Source: JAHCHG01 sp041745765
GTDB lineage: Bacteria; Acidobacteriota; Blastocatellia; Pyrinomonadales; Pyrinomonadaceae
Reading direction: 5' to 3'
Length of the DNA: 17,818 bases
Assembly: GCA_041745765.1 (NCBI GenBank)
Contig: JBGTIH010000026.1
Span: 1-17,818 of the forward strand
In this document: piece after piece, positions 7,038 to 15,026 of the stretch
How positions within the stretch are numbered: position 1 is the stretch's first letter
Layout: every line of letters begins with the position of its first letter
The notes under the pieces: generated by a model
Told to the model about the DNA's origin: nothing
What the model saw: the letters and a program-made list of their open reading frames with translations, nothing else
Databases searched by the model: none
Made by a program: the position numbers and the translations under genes

Positions 7038-8136
7038 TAAAAATTTCCTTATAAACTTTTTCAGTCTCCGAAATCATTCTCTCCAAACCGAAATTTTCCT
7101 TCGCGTGTTTTTGCGCGTTTTTGCCTAATTCTTTTATTTTTTTCTGATTTTCAAGAAGTTCGCAAATCGCTTCGGCAAGTTTTACGGGGTTTTTGACGGG
7201 CGTTAGAATTCCGTTTTCTTCGTTTCCGAGCAATTCTTTCGCCCCTTCGGTTTCGGCTGAAACAACCGCACAGCCCGAAGCCATCGCTTCCAAAATCGCC
7301 AGACCGAAACTTTCCGAATGCGACGGCGACACGAAAATATTCAAAGCGGAAAGCATCGGTTTGGTGTCTTCAATCCAATTAAACCACGTGAATTTTTGCT
7401 CTAAATGGAAAACTTTAACCAATCGTTTGAGTTCGCGCCGAAAACTTCTGTCATTAGAATTGTCTTTGCCGACGATGATAAAATGCGTTTCGGGAAATTT
7501 TTTAATAATGATCTGCGCCGCCAGAATAAAATCCTGCTGACCTTTCAAATGCTTTAATTCGCCGACCGTTCCCAAAACTAGCGCATCAAACGAGATATTA
7601 TTTTCAAAGCGAAATTCTTCTCTTAACTTTTCGCGGTCAACATTTACCCAATTTTCAACATCAATCCCGTTCGGAATCGTCACGATTTTTTCATTCGGAA
7701 AAGTCTTTTGCAGATTCGCTTCGACTGCCGACGAAACAGCGATAACTTTTGAAACATTTTTGAGCGCGAATTTCTGAACTCTTTTCAAAGGAAAAAGAAC
7801 GTGCCGCGTCAAAACGAGTTTTGCATCTTTTGTAAATCGAATTGCCAGACTCGCCGGCAAATAATCTTTTCCTGTATGTGCGTGAACGATTTCGATTTTA
7901 TTTTGCTTTATAAATTTCTCAATCTTCCGCGCTGCCAAAATATCAAGCGCGTTTTTGATTTTCAACTGTAAAATATTCTCCTGCGGAACTTCCGGCAATT
8001 TCTCCAAAATCGGCGAATCGGGCGCAACCGCTAAAAACAATTCGTGTCCGCGTTTTATCAAACGGTGCGTCAAATCAATAAAATGCCGCTCGCCGCCGCC
8101 GAAGTTTTTTGCCGAATTTATTTGCAGAATTCGCAT
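7027..8136 (-). CDS. GT4-type glycosyltransferase (GT-B fold)
   Basis: 369 residues. The N-terminal half begins with a strand and glycine-rich loop (FGGGER, 12-17) and contains PNGID (155-159). The C-terminal nucleotide-sugar domain has an E-x7-E pair in HSESFGLAILE (E275, E283), followed by AMASGCAVVSAETEGAKELL. This is the family-4 retaining transferase pattern. The donor and acceptor are unknown; such enzymes commonly build lipopolysaccharide or exopolysaccharide. No membrane segment is evident. The final FIHR and the stop codon lie inside the palindromic element at 6951-7037. There is no Shine-Dalgarno before the ATG; instead an AT-rich TTAGTATAAAAA box lies immediately upstream, so translation may be nearly leaderless. 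Confidence 0.93.
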   Translation of the reverse strand: MRILQINSAKNFGGGERHFIDLTHRLIKRGHELFLAVAPDSPILEKLPEVPQENILQLKIKNALDILAARKIEKFIKQNKIEIVHAHTGKDYLPASLAIRFTKDAKLVLTRHVLFPLKRVQKFALKNVSKVIAVSSAVEANLQKTFPNEKIVTIPNGIDVENWVNVDREKLREEFRFENNISFDALVLGTVGELKHLKGQQDFILAAQIIIKKFPETHFIIVGKDNSNDRSFRRELKRLVKVFHLEQKFTWFNWIEDTKPMLSALNIFVSPSHSESFGLAILEAMASGCAVVSAETEGAKELLGNEENGILTPVKNPVKLAEAICELLENQKKIKELGKNAQKHAKENFGLERMISETEKVYKEIFIHR

Positions 8137-8142
8137 TTTTTT

Positions 8143-8170
8143 ATACTAAATTAAAAACGGAAAGAAACAA
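8143..8170 (-). promoter_or_regulatory. possible promoter of the glycosyltransferase gene
   Basis: On the minus strand TAGTAT (8148-8143) could serve as the -10, with TTGTTT (8170-8165) as a poor -35 at 16 nt. The transcription start would then fall at or next to the ATG (8136). It lies directly after the terminator of the receptor gene, so some promoter is required here. Support from the sequence is weak. Confidence 0.25.
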
Positions 8171-8171
8171 A

Positions 8172-8207
8172 AAGGGCGCGAATTTTTCTGGAAAAATTCG
8201 CGCCCTT
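8172..8207 (-). terminator. intrinsic terminator of the TonB receptor gene
   Basis: A 16-bp perfect stem (8172-8187 paired with 8192-8207) closes on a 4-nt loop. The base of the stem is GC-rich (AAGGGCGCG). On the minus strand it is followed by a T-rich tract (TTTTTGTTTCTTT). It sits 59 nt after the receptor stop codon and 35 nt before the glycosyltransferase start, so it separates these two same-strand genes. Confidence 0.87.
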
Positions 8208-8266
8208 GAAATGAAGTTCTCAAAAGTATTTGAGAATGACCGGAAGTAAAATCTTCCGCAAAATTT

Positions 8267-11200
8267 TTAGTTAAATGTGTAGCGTAATCCGATCTGGATT
8301 CGATAAACATCTCCTGTACCGGCTGTCCGTCTAAAAGGATCTGAAATCAAATTTGTTCCAAAATTACGCAGACGATATTGTGCGCGCCCCTGTGCATCAG
8401 CACCGGCGGAGATCAACGGTTGTAAAGAGTTGAATGCTTCTCCAACACCCCAATCGCTGTTGAGAAAGTTTGCGAAATTTAAAATATCAGCCCTGACCTG
8501 GAAGTTGTTCCTCGTTCCACCGAGTTTTACAAAAATATCTTGGGCAATGCTGAAGTCAATACTTGTGGTAAATGGTAAAAATGCTGCTCCGCGTTCGGCA
8601 TATTTACCTCTGTTCTTGGAAAGATATGGGTCTTGATTGATAAACGCATCCCAAGCACTAGCCTGTTGCGCGGCAGTAAATGTAGTACCACTTGCAGTGA
8701 ATTGTTGGAAATTCATCTCAGAGATGTCTCTCGGAATATAGATCAGATCATTGCTTGTTCCGCCGTCTCCATTCAAGTCTCCGCTGAAGGTGTAGCTACC
8801 GTTGCCGCCGGTTCGTGTTTCCCAAAATGTTGAAAAGGTCGTCGCACCGAACTTAAAGTATTCCAGACGATACGAAGCCGCTGAAAAGAACCGGTGACCT
8901 TGTGTGGCAAAGCTGAAACCGAGTCCCGGATTGTTCGGGTCGCCGGAATGCGGATTATTATTCCACGATCCGAAAGCAATCGAACCTGGATCAACCGTAT
9001 TTTTCGCTTCGCCGTAACTGTATGCGGTTTTGAACCACAATCCATTGGAAAAAGGTTTTTCAAGTGTGAATGCAAGATTCCACGTTTTTCCTACATTCTG
9101 ATTTTTAAGTACTACGGCACTCGTAATGTTACTGTTGATGCGATTACCTGTAGTCCATCGCGGTCTGTTGTCGGGACCAGTGAAAGCTGTATTAGGCTCT
9201 CTCAGATTTGCATTAATATAATAAACCCCGTTCACATCTTTTGAGTGAAGATATTCTACACCGCCTACCAAACCGAGTGGCAGTTTAACGTCAGCCGCTA
9301 TGCTTGAACGCCAAATTTGCGGAAACTTAAAGTCCGGGTTTGTTAATGCCAGTTCATACGATGAAGCCGGCGCACCGGTTACTGTTGCCGGCTTATATCT
9401 ATCGGGATTGGGATTAAATGGTCTGACCGTCGTATTGTCAAATTGTGCAAATCCGGTCAAAACGCCGTTGTTACCGACTTGATTCGAAATCCAGACGTAA
9501 GCGGGCTTGCCTGTAAATACGCCTGTTCCGCCGCGAACTTGAAGTATTCCGCTGCTGAACGGATTCCAGTTAAAACCGACTCTTGGCGACCAAAGAATGT
9601 TGGCATCGGGAAGCTTTTCTGTTTGATATTGAACCGATGCTCCTGTTTCATCCCTAAACGTCAAGGCATTAGCCTGAGCATTGGCAAAGCCGGTTTCGGC
9701 AAAAAACGGCACATCCATCCGAAGACCGTAAGTTAATGAAAAATTATCTCTCAGTTTCCAGTTATCTTGACCATAAAATCCGACGTAATCTACTTTGAGC
9801 GGTTGAACAGGTTTTTCGAGACCGGGGATATTCGACCATCTGACCTGAAAACGTCTTAAGTTAACCGGTGAAGTCGTGCGGTTCGGATTTACCAGAAAAT
9901 CATTCGCGTCCGTATAGAAATCTGCCAGCGAATTATAAACATATGCGCTCTGAGAACCCGGGAAAAATACATTCTCCGAATTATACCGCTCATAACTTAC
10001 TCCCGCCGTAATCGTATGCGCTCCCCGATAAAAAGTCAGATTGTCCTGAATTTGGAGCGAATTATATCGAAGTTCATTATTCGGCGTGAACGGTTCAAAG
10101 CCGAAAGTCGTATAAGTCGAGCCGCCTTCGAGAATATCTACCAAAGGGAAAAATGTTCCTTTAGCAGCGCGGCTTTCATCCTGCTTTGTATAGCCGATAA
10201 TTAAATTGTTTGCTATTCCGCTCCCGATTGTTGTATTCCATTCTCCGACAAACGAACGAATGTTTTCGAGAATTTGATAATTGGAATTTTCAAAATTCAA
10301 CGCATTCAGATTAGTTCTGCGATTTCCGAAACCGAGAGACGATGAATTTGACAAAAGCACGTCCGTATTGGAATCAAGTTGGATATACCGGAAACTCACT
10401 CTGTTTGTCGAATTAACATTATAGTCGGTTCGGAACAAGTATTTCTTGGCGGGAGTTGAATTGGGATAACCCTGATACGGACCGGTTTCATAGCCGAAAT
10501 TCTGCCGTAAATAGTTGCTTAAATTATCCAAATCAGATGCTAAAACGCGCGTTACATTGCCGCCGACCGTTTGACCGCCGGTATTGGCACGAAACGTCGT
10601 GCCGGGCTGTGTCAGATTTTCGTTCTCGTAGCTGAAGAAAAAGAAAAGTTTGTTTTTACCGGAAGTGAACAGCGGTCCGCCTTCGCCGAAGTTAAAGAAA
10701 GGCAGCGGTCCGCCGACCCGAAAGCCATAGTTTTTGTAGTTGAAATCTCCCGGATCAAAGGTATTTTCACCGGCTTGCTTGCCCACAAGACTGGGCTTAC
10801 GGAATAAATAATAGACCGAACCGCTGTATTTGTTTGTTCCGCTTCGGGTAACTGTATTAACGCCCGCCCCGACGAAATTTCCCTGTCGAACGTCATACGG
10901 CGCGATGTTCACCTGAATCGCCTCGATAGCATCCAGCGAGATCGGCGATACTCCCGTTCGGTCGCCCGGCTGTCCGGCAAGTCCGAATGAATTATTAAAA
11001 TAAGAACCGTCCACCGTGATATTATTCAGGCGATTGTCCTGTCCAGCGAAGCTTCCGCCTCCGCCTGATTGCGGAGTAAGTCGGGTAAAGTCATTGATGC
11101 GCCGCGAGATAGTCGGCAGCGTTTCTATAATCGGAGTGCTGATTGAAGTCGTTGCTCCGGTTCGTGATTCACTAAAAATCGCACTATCTTCGGTCTGCAC

Positions 11201-11563
11201 GATTACTGTTTCGTCAATTGCCGTACTCAGAGTAAAATTAACGGTCGCCGTTGCTCCTAAACTAAGTTGTATATTTTCAACGACCTGTTCCTTAAAGCCC
11301 GCTTGAATAGCCTTAACCGTATAAGGACCGCCGATACGCATTCCGGGAATCGTAAACCGCCCGTCTCTATTGGTAACGGCGGTGTAATTAGTCCCCGAAG
11401 GCAAATGCAATGCCTCGACGACGACTCCTTCCACAGAATTTGCCTGTCCATCGGTTACTCGTCCCGCTATTTCGGAAGTTGTAACCTGTGCTGAAATTGT
11501 TATTGAAAAAATGCCAGCTAAAATTAATGTCCATATCTGGTTCATGATAATTTTTTTAGTCAT
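8267..11563 (-). CDS. TonB-dependent receptor, CarboxypepD_reg/Oar-like
   Basis: 1098 residues. A signal peptide is expected from residues 1-25 (a hydrophobic stretch ending TISAQ). If the second ATG (M7) is the true start, it is 6 residues shorter; GAGGA lies 11 nt before the first ATG. Residues 27-112 form a CarboxypepD_reg/Cna-B-like beta-sandwich (EIAGRVTDG, GTNYTAVTNRDGRFTIPGM). The plug (about 125-245) includes NNITVDGSYFNNSFG and AGVNTVTRSGTNKYSG. A long outer-membrane barrel follows to VYRIQIGLRYTFN. The protein ends in Asn rather than the aromatic residue usual for outer-membrane barrels. This architecture is expanded in Acidobacteriota. It presumably imports a large or scarce ligand driven by TonB, but no SusD-like partner or substrate enzyme is adjacent. 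A clear terminator follows. Confidence 0.95.
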   Translation of the reverse strand: MTKKIIMNQIWTLILAGIFSITISAQVTTSEIAGRVTDGQANSVEGVVVEALHLPSGTNYTAVTNRDGRFTIPGMRIGGPYTVKAIQAGFKEQVVENIQLSLGATATVNFTLSTAIDETVIVQTEDSAIFSESRTGATTSISTPIIETLPTISRRINDFTRLTPQSGGGGSFAGQDNRLNNITVDGSYFNNSFGLAGQPGDRTGVSPISLDAIEAIQVNIAPYDVRQGNFVGAGVNTVTRSGTNKYSGSVYYLFRKPSLVGKQAGENTFDPGDFNYKNYGFRVGGPLPFFNFGEGGPLFTSGKNKLFFFFSYENENLTQPGTTFRANTGGQTVGGNVTRVLASDLDNLSNYLRQNFGYETGPYQGYPNSTPAKKYLFRTDYNVNSTNRVSFRYIQLDSNTDVLLSNSSSLGFGNRRTNLNALNFENSNYQILENIRSFVGEWNTTIGSGIANNLIIGYTKQDESRAAKGTFFPLVDILEGGSTYTTFGFEPFTPNNELRYNSLQIQDNLTFYRGAHTITAGVSYERYNSENVFFPGSQSAYVYNSLADFYTDANDFLVNPNRTTSPVNLRRFQVRWSNIPGLEKPVQPLKVDYVGFYGQDNWKLRDNFSLTYGLRMDVPFFAETGFANAQANALTFRDETGASVQYQTEKLPDANILWSPRVGFNWNPFSSGILQVRGGTGVFTGKPAYVWISNQVGNNGVLTGFAQFDNTTVRPFNPNPDRYKPATVTGAPASSYELALTNPDFKFPQIWRSSIAADVKLPLGLVGGVEYLHSKDVNGVYYINANLREPNTAFTGPDNRPRWTTGNRINSNITSAVVLKNQNVGKTWNLAFTLEKPFSNGLWFKTAYSYGEAKNTVDPGSIAFGSWNNNPHSGDPNNPGLGFSFATQGHRFFSAASYRLEYFKFGATTFSTFWETRTGGNGSYTFSGDLNGDGGTSNDLIYIPRDISEMNFQQFTASGTTFTAAQQASAWDAFINQDPYLSKNRGKYAERGAAFLPFTTSIDFSIAQDIFVKLGGTRNNFQVRADILNFANFLNSDWGVGEAFNSLQPLISAGADAQGRAQYRLRNFGTNLISDPFRRTAGTGDVYRIQIGLRYTFN

Positions 11564-12238
11564 TATAAGTTTTGTCCTCGTTTAGATAATTTTTTTGAAA
11601 ATTAACGTGTCATTTACAAAATGAAATTTTATTTAAAGTTGCGGTTTTGTATCTTTTATGACACCGGCGATAGTTTCTGTTCCTGCTTGTGCGAATGCCG
11701 GTTAGATAACAAAAAATTCGCGCTCCTGAAAATTTTTATACTAATTTTTGAAAAATTGCTTTGTTCTACTAGCTAATTATGTTTCTGTATTTTGGATTTT
11801 TATCCTAGTTTTCGGATTTCGTTTGATTGATACAAATAATCATCTTTGTCTGAATAAAATTCAATCTCTGAAATCCAATTTTATAAGTGCTTGATTCTCA
11901 CACTTTTAGCGTGTCTTTACGTTATTTGTCGTAAAAAAAACTTCAAAAGATTGGCTTTATGCAAAATTTTGAAATTTTATATACGCAAGTTAAGTTCCTT
12001 AAAATATCTTGAAATAGAAATTTAGCTATCAAATCTCAATATCTTACTACTCGCAGGTTAAATTCGTGTGAATAAACTGAAATAGTTTTCCGGCAGATGT
12101 GAACACGCGGTCTTGTTTTTTTGCACAGTTTTTGAGTAAAAATGGTATCTGTCGTTTTTCGACAAAATCACTCTCACAAAACTCTTTTTTTCTTTGCATT
12201 TCTGTTCAGATGCAAAAACATTTTTCGGATTACTTTAT
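11564..12238. other. 675-bp AT-rich gene-free region upstream of the TonB receptor
   Basis: No convincing gene on either strand. It should hold the 3' end of the right-hand operon and the promoter and leader of the receptor gene. Structures seen: inverted repeat ACCGGC/GCCGGT (11663-11668, 11697-11702); TTTACG/CGTAAA (11916-11921, 11930-11935); TGTCG/CGACA (12150-12154, 12160-12164); TTTGCAT/ATGCAAA (12193-12199, 12210-12216). The last two are candidates for a weak operon terminator but lack a following T-run on the minus strand. A minus-strand TTAGTATAAAAA box (11744-11733), also found before the glycosyltransferase gene, is a possible -10, but without a good -35. I recognise no known riboswitch. 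Confidence 0.6.
11712..11730. repeat. 19-nt near-copy of the receptor terminator arm
   Basis: AAAAATTCGCGCTCCTGAA matches 8192-8210 (AAAAATTCGCGCCCTTGAA) at 17 of 19 positions, in the same orientation. The two copies flank the receptor gene, about 3.5 kb apart. The upstream copy lacks the partner arm needed for the GC-rich hairpin. Confidence 0.45.
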
Positions 12239-13048
12239 TTAATTTCTTTTACTGACGATTTTTCTTCTTTTTTTCAAATCGAACTTTTCTCCTGATTTAA
12301 CCAGAAAAAAACGCATTGCGCCGTTTTTATTTTGTCCTTCAAAAATCATTATTTGACTTGCTCCCAAAACTTCGCCGAAACGGTTATCTGAAACAATAAA
12401 CGCGGTATCTTCGTCAATTCCGATACCTAAAAGACGCGGGTTTTTGAGTATTAAACTAATCAGACGATTCTGTCTTTGACGTTTGATAAAATGTTGATCA
12501 ACAATAACTTCGGGCAATAAACCCAAGCCTTTTCGGGTTTCGACTCTTTCCGCGTCAATCACCGAAAAATCACCTTCGCCGGTAATCATAATCGCCGACA
12601 TAATCGCAGTTCCCGCACTCGTTCCGCCGAAAACCGCGCCGGATTTGTATTTACTCCTTAAAGCGTTTTCAATGCTTGCGTCCTGCACTACTTCCATAAT
12701 CCGGTTTTGGTCGCCGCCGGTGAAAAAAACTCCGCTTGCCGTTTCCAGTTGTTTGAGAAAATCGCGTTTATTTTCAGCGTTTAAAGGCGCGAAAGGTGCG
12801 TTTTCGATAGTGATTTTAGAAACTTTTTCGAGGTCGGCTTTAAATGCTTCATAGCTCGCTTGCGGCTCGCCGCTTGCCCAGGTTACAACTAAAATCTTGC
12901 CTTTTTCACCGCCGCCGAATTCGGCAAATTTTGCCAAAACTTCCGGCGGACGCTTTCCGCCGCCGATTAAAACCAGACGCTCTTGAGCAAAAGAAACAAA
13001 AACGAAAAGCGCAATTAAAAATGAAATTATGAAAATTTTTCTAAACAT
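12239..13048 (-). CDS. secreted cyanophycinase-like peptidase (family S51)
   Basis: 269 residues from the ATG at 13048. That start gives a clean signal peptide (MFRKIFIISFLIALFVFVSFA) and begins 13 nt after the previous stop; an ATG at 13090 would overlap the upstream gene and spoil the signal. FTGGDQ (109-114), GGTSAGTAIM (141-150, nucleophile S144), DQHFIKRQRQNRL (184-196, H186) and GIGIDEDTA (208-216) are the conserved cyanophycinase-like motifs. Family members hydrolyse cyanophycin (Asp-Arg polymer) or other Asp-linked peptides as Ser peptidases. Substrate here is unknown, and export suggests an extracellular or periplasmic peptide. The C-terminus is strongly basic (KKRRKIVSKRN). It is last in the five-gene operon. 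Confidence 0.85.
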   Translation of the reverse strand: MFRKIFIISFLIALFVFVSFAQERLVLIGGGKRPPEVLAKFAEFGGGEKGKILVVTWASGEPQASYEAFKADLEKVSKITIENAPFAPLNAENKRDFLKQLETASGVFFTGGDQNRIMEVVQDASIENALRSKYKSGAVFGGTSAGTAIMSAIMITGEGDFSVIDAERVETRKGLGLLPEVIVDQHFIKRQRQNRLISLILKNPRLLGIGIDEDTAFIVSDNRFGEVLGASQIMIFEGQNKNGAMRFFLVKSGEKFDLKKRRKIVSKRN

Positions 13049-13061
13049 TTGCGGGTTGATT

Positions 13062-14129
13062 TTACTCCAAAATCGTCCAAAAATAACCATCCGGCGCGAT
13101 GAACGAAAAACTCTTTTCGCCGAATTCGTTTTGCCGAATGTCGGTTACGTTGGTCGCCTTGCTCGCTTTTATTTTTTGTTGATAATTTTCGATGCCTCTG
13201 ACGCGGTAAGTGTAGAGCGAATAACCGAGACTTCCGGGTTTTGACGAATCAAACTTATTTTCCAGTTTCGATTCGGGCGAAAACCAAATGATTTTCAAAC
13301 GCCCTGAGAGTGCATTCGCAGGAGTGGTCGAACTTTTCGGATTGTCAAAATCAGTTGCCCCGTATTTTTGATGTTTTTCAAGACTGAAAATCGCCCGCGA
13401 TGATGGATTGGTATAATCCGAATCGTAATCGGTGTTTTCTTTAACTTTCAGCAAACCTAAAACATTTCCGTAAAAATCAATGTTCGCTTGATTGCGATAA
13501 ACAACCATTCCGAAATGCGTAATTTGCGAAGATTTAAAAAAAGAATCTTCATTGATTTTGCCGTAATTTGCCAGCGAATATCCGAATCTTTGGAACAAAA
13601 TCTGTCTGGTAAGCGGCTGAATCAAACACATTTCGCGCACTACGGCGTAATTTTCCAAAAAAGGCTGCGGACGTTTTTCAAGGCGGTAAATTTCGGCGCG
13701 CTGCGGTTCGATCAAAAAAACCGGCAGTTTTTGCGCGATGGCTTCTTCGGCGTGATTTTGCAGACTGTAAATATCATTTGTCATCGTCGCGCCCCAACGA
13801 TTGCCTAAAACATTCATCTGCGACATTTGTAATCCTTTATTTACGGGCTTTTCCCAAATCATTAAGCGAATCAAGCCGTGATCGGAATCTTGGTGAAGCA
13901 GCCGAATTGATTTCAACTTCGATTTTACGCCGTAAAGTTTTTCAGCGTCCTTTTCACTCAATTCGCCTGTCTTTCCAACGCGATAACCGAAACGCTCGAA
14001 ATACGCGATCAAAGGCTTTTCATCTTCCACGCCGATGCCGACTTCCATTACGCCGCCGATTGATGTTTCCTGTCCCATAACAAAAACCGAAAGAATCACA
14101 ATAAAAACCGCTAAACTTAAAATTTTCAT
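13062..14129 (-). CDS. secreted protein with two VOC/glyoxalase-like halves
   Basis: 355 residues with a signal peptide (hydrophobic 1-19, cleavage near MGQ). Residues 27-52 (VGIGVEDEKPLIAYFERFGY) and 202-229 (QITHFGMVVYRNQANIDFYGNVLGL) each resemble the opening beta-alpha unit of a VOC fold. The end, SFSFIAPDGYFWTILE, resembles the closing 'PDGxxW' strand. H205 and E355 are possible metal ligands, but a full ligand set is not visible in both halves. I infer a diverged VOC superfamily protein, not a proven lyase or dioxygenase. An exported VOC protein is unusual. It lies 27 nt after the DUF1838 gene and 13 nt before the peptidase gene. Confidence 0.6.
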   Translation of the reverse strand: MKILSLAVFIVILSVFVMGQETSIGGVMEVGIGVEDEKPLIAYFERFGYRVGKTGELSEKDAEKLYGVKSKLKSIRLLHQDSDHGLIRLMIWEKPVNKGLQMSQMNVLGNRWGATMTNDIYSLQNHAEEAIAQKLPVFLIEPQRAEIYRLEKRPQPFLENYAVVREMCLIQPLTRQILFQRFGYSLANYGKINEDSFFKSSQITHFGMVVYRNQANIDFYGNVLGLLKVKENTDYDSDYTNPSSRAIFSLEKHQKYGATDFDNPKSSTTPANALSGRLKIIWFSPESKLENKFDSSKPGSLGYSLYTYRVRGIENYQQKIKASKATNVTDIRQNEFGEKSFSFIAPDGYFWTILE

Positions 14130-14156
14130 AACTTTCTGTCCATCGCCTTCTGATCA

Positions 14157-15023
14157 TTATTTTTTCCGTTTCTGCATTTCTTTTTGGTAAAACGTCCAGG
14201 AAGTTTCGTTTGGTTTGGTCGGATCAACTTCGGTTGGTGCGGTCATATAAAGCGGATATTTTTCGCGCACTTCTTTTTTGATTTGTTCGGGCAATTGCTC
14301 AAAATTTTCGAGCCGATCACTGCGGGCGTGATAAATCATTAAACCTTCGCGCTGCTCCATCCCCATCCACGGAAGCCAGGGTCCGACGCGCGTCCAACTG
14401 ACAAAAACATTTTTCGGCGGCGTGGTTTTGTAAAGTTCTTCTTTCGGCACGTAAAAATCAAACATTTCCGCCGCCGTATAATTTTTATCAAATCCCGACA
14501 ACGGATAAAACGGGAAAATATCGGAAGTCCAAACCAGATAATTTCCGAGTTCTTCGGGCGGCGCGGATTCGCCGAATTCGCGTTTTCCGTCCAAAGAAAC
14601 ATTGATATATTTGCCGTCTTTGATGCGTGTGCGGAAATTTACCGGATCATTTTCGATATGAAAAACCTCCATTTTCTGCTTCGTCCAGGGGTTTTCCCAA
14701 CTCGAAATTATCTCGTCGGTTTGCGGGTCTTTATAAAAAACAATTTCGCGTGTCGCGCCGAAAAATCCGTCTTTTTCCGGCGTTTCGACGCGGCGGCGGA
14801 TGTTGTAACCTTCAATATTAAACAACTTCACCGGACGCTCGCCCGGAATAAATGAATAGGCGTAGCCTTTGATCGTAAAAAGAAAATCTTTGCCGTCGGG
14901 ACGCGCTATCGTCGCTTCAACCCGCAACTGTTCAAGCGTGCGTTTCGGCTTTTTCGATGTCTGAGCAAATAAACTCAGGCTGAATATAAACATAACGACC
15001 AATATAAATGCTGTTTTTTTCAT
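14157..15023 (-). CDS. secreted DUF1838 family protein
   Basis: 288 residues with a signal peptide (MKKTAFILVVMFIFSLSLFA, cleavage near residue 20). WTSDIFPFYPLSGF (165-178) and SWTRVGPWLPWMGM (209-222), followed by EGLMIYHARS (226-235), are the conserved DUF1838 segments. No member has an assigned reaction that I know of. The many aromatic residues suggest a ligand-binding barrel. A good Shine-Dalgarno (GAGG, from the codons of the alpha-subunit tail) lies 8 nt before the ATG. The start is only 3 nt after the preceding stop, so its translation is probably coupled to the CoA-ligase subunits. Confidence 0.8.
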   Translation of the reverse strand: MKKTAFILVVMFIFSLSLFAQTSKKPKRTLEQLRVEATIARPDGKDFLFTIKGYAYSFIPGERPVKLFNIEGYNIRRRVETPEKDGFFGATREIVFYKDPQTDEIISSWENPWTKQKMEVFHIENDPVNFRTRIKDGKYINVSLDGKREFGESAPPEELGNYLVWTSDIFPFYPLSGFDKNYTAAEMFDFYVPKEELYKTTPPKNVFVSWTRVGPWLPWMGMEQREGLMIYHARSDRLENFEQLPEQIKKEVREKYPLYMTAPTEVDPTKPNETSWTFYQKEMQKRKK

Positions 15024-15026
15024 AAT

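Noticed and set aside
8267..11563. SusC/SusD-type glycan uptake locus
   Set aside because: No SusD-like lipoprotein or glycoside hydrolase is adjacent; the receptor is better described as Oar-like with a CarboxypepD_reg domain.
12193..12216. TTTGCAT/ATGCAAA hairpin as terminator of the five-gene operon
   Set aside because: Only 7 bp with a 10-nt loop, and no T-run after it in the minus direction; left as a possibility only.
13049..13090. Upstream ATG extending the cyanophycinase-like protein by 14 residues
   Set aside because: It would overlap the previous gene and put a polar extension before a clean signal peptide; the ATG at 13048 fits better.
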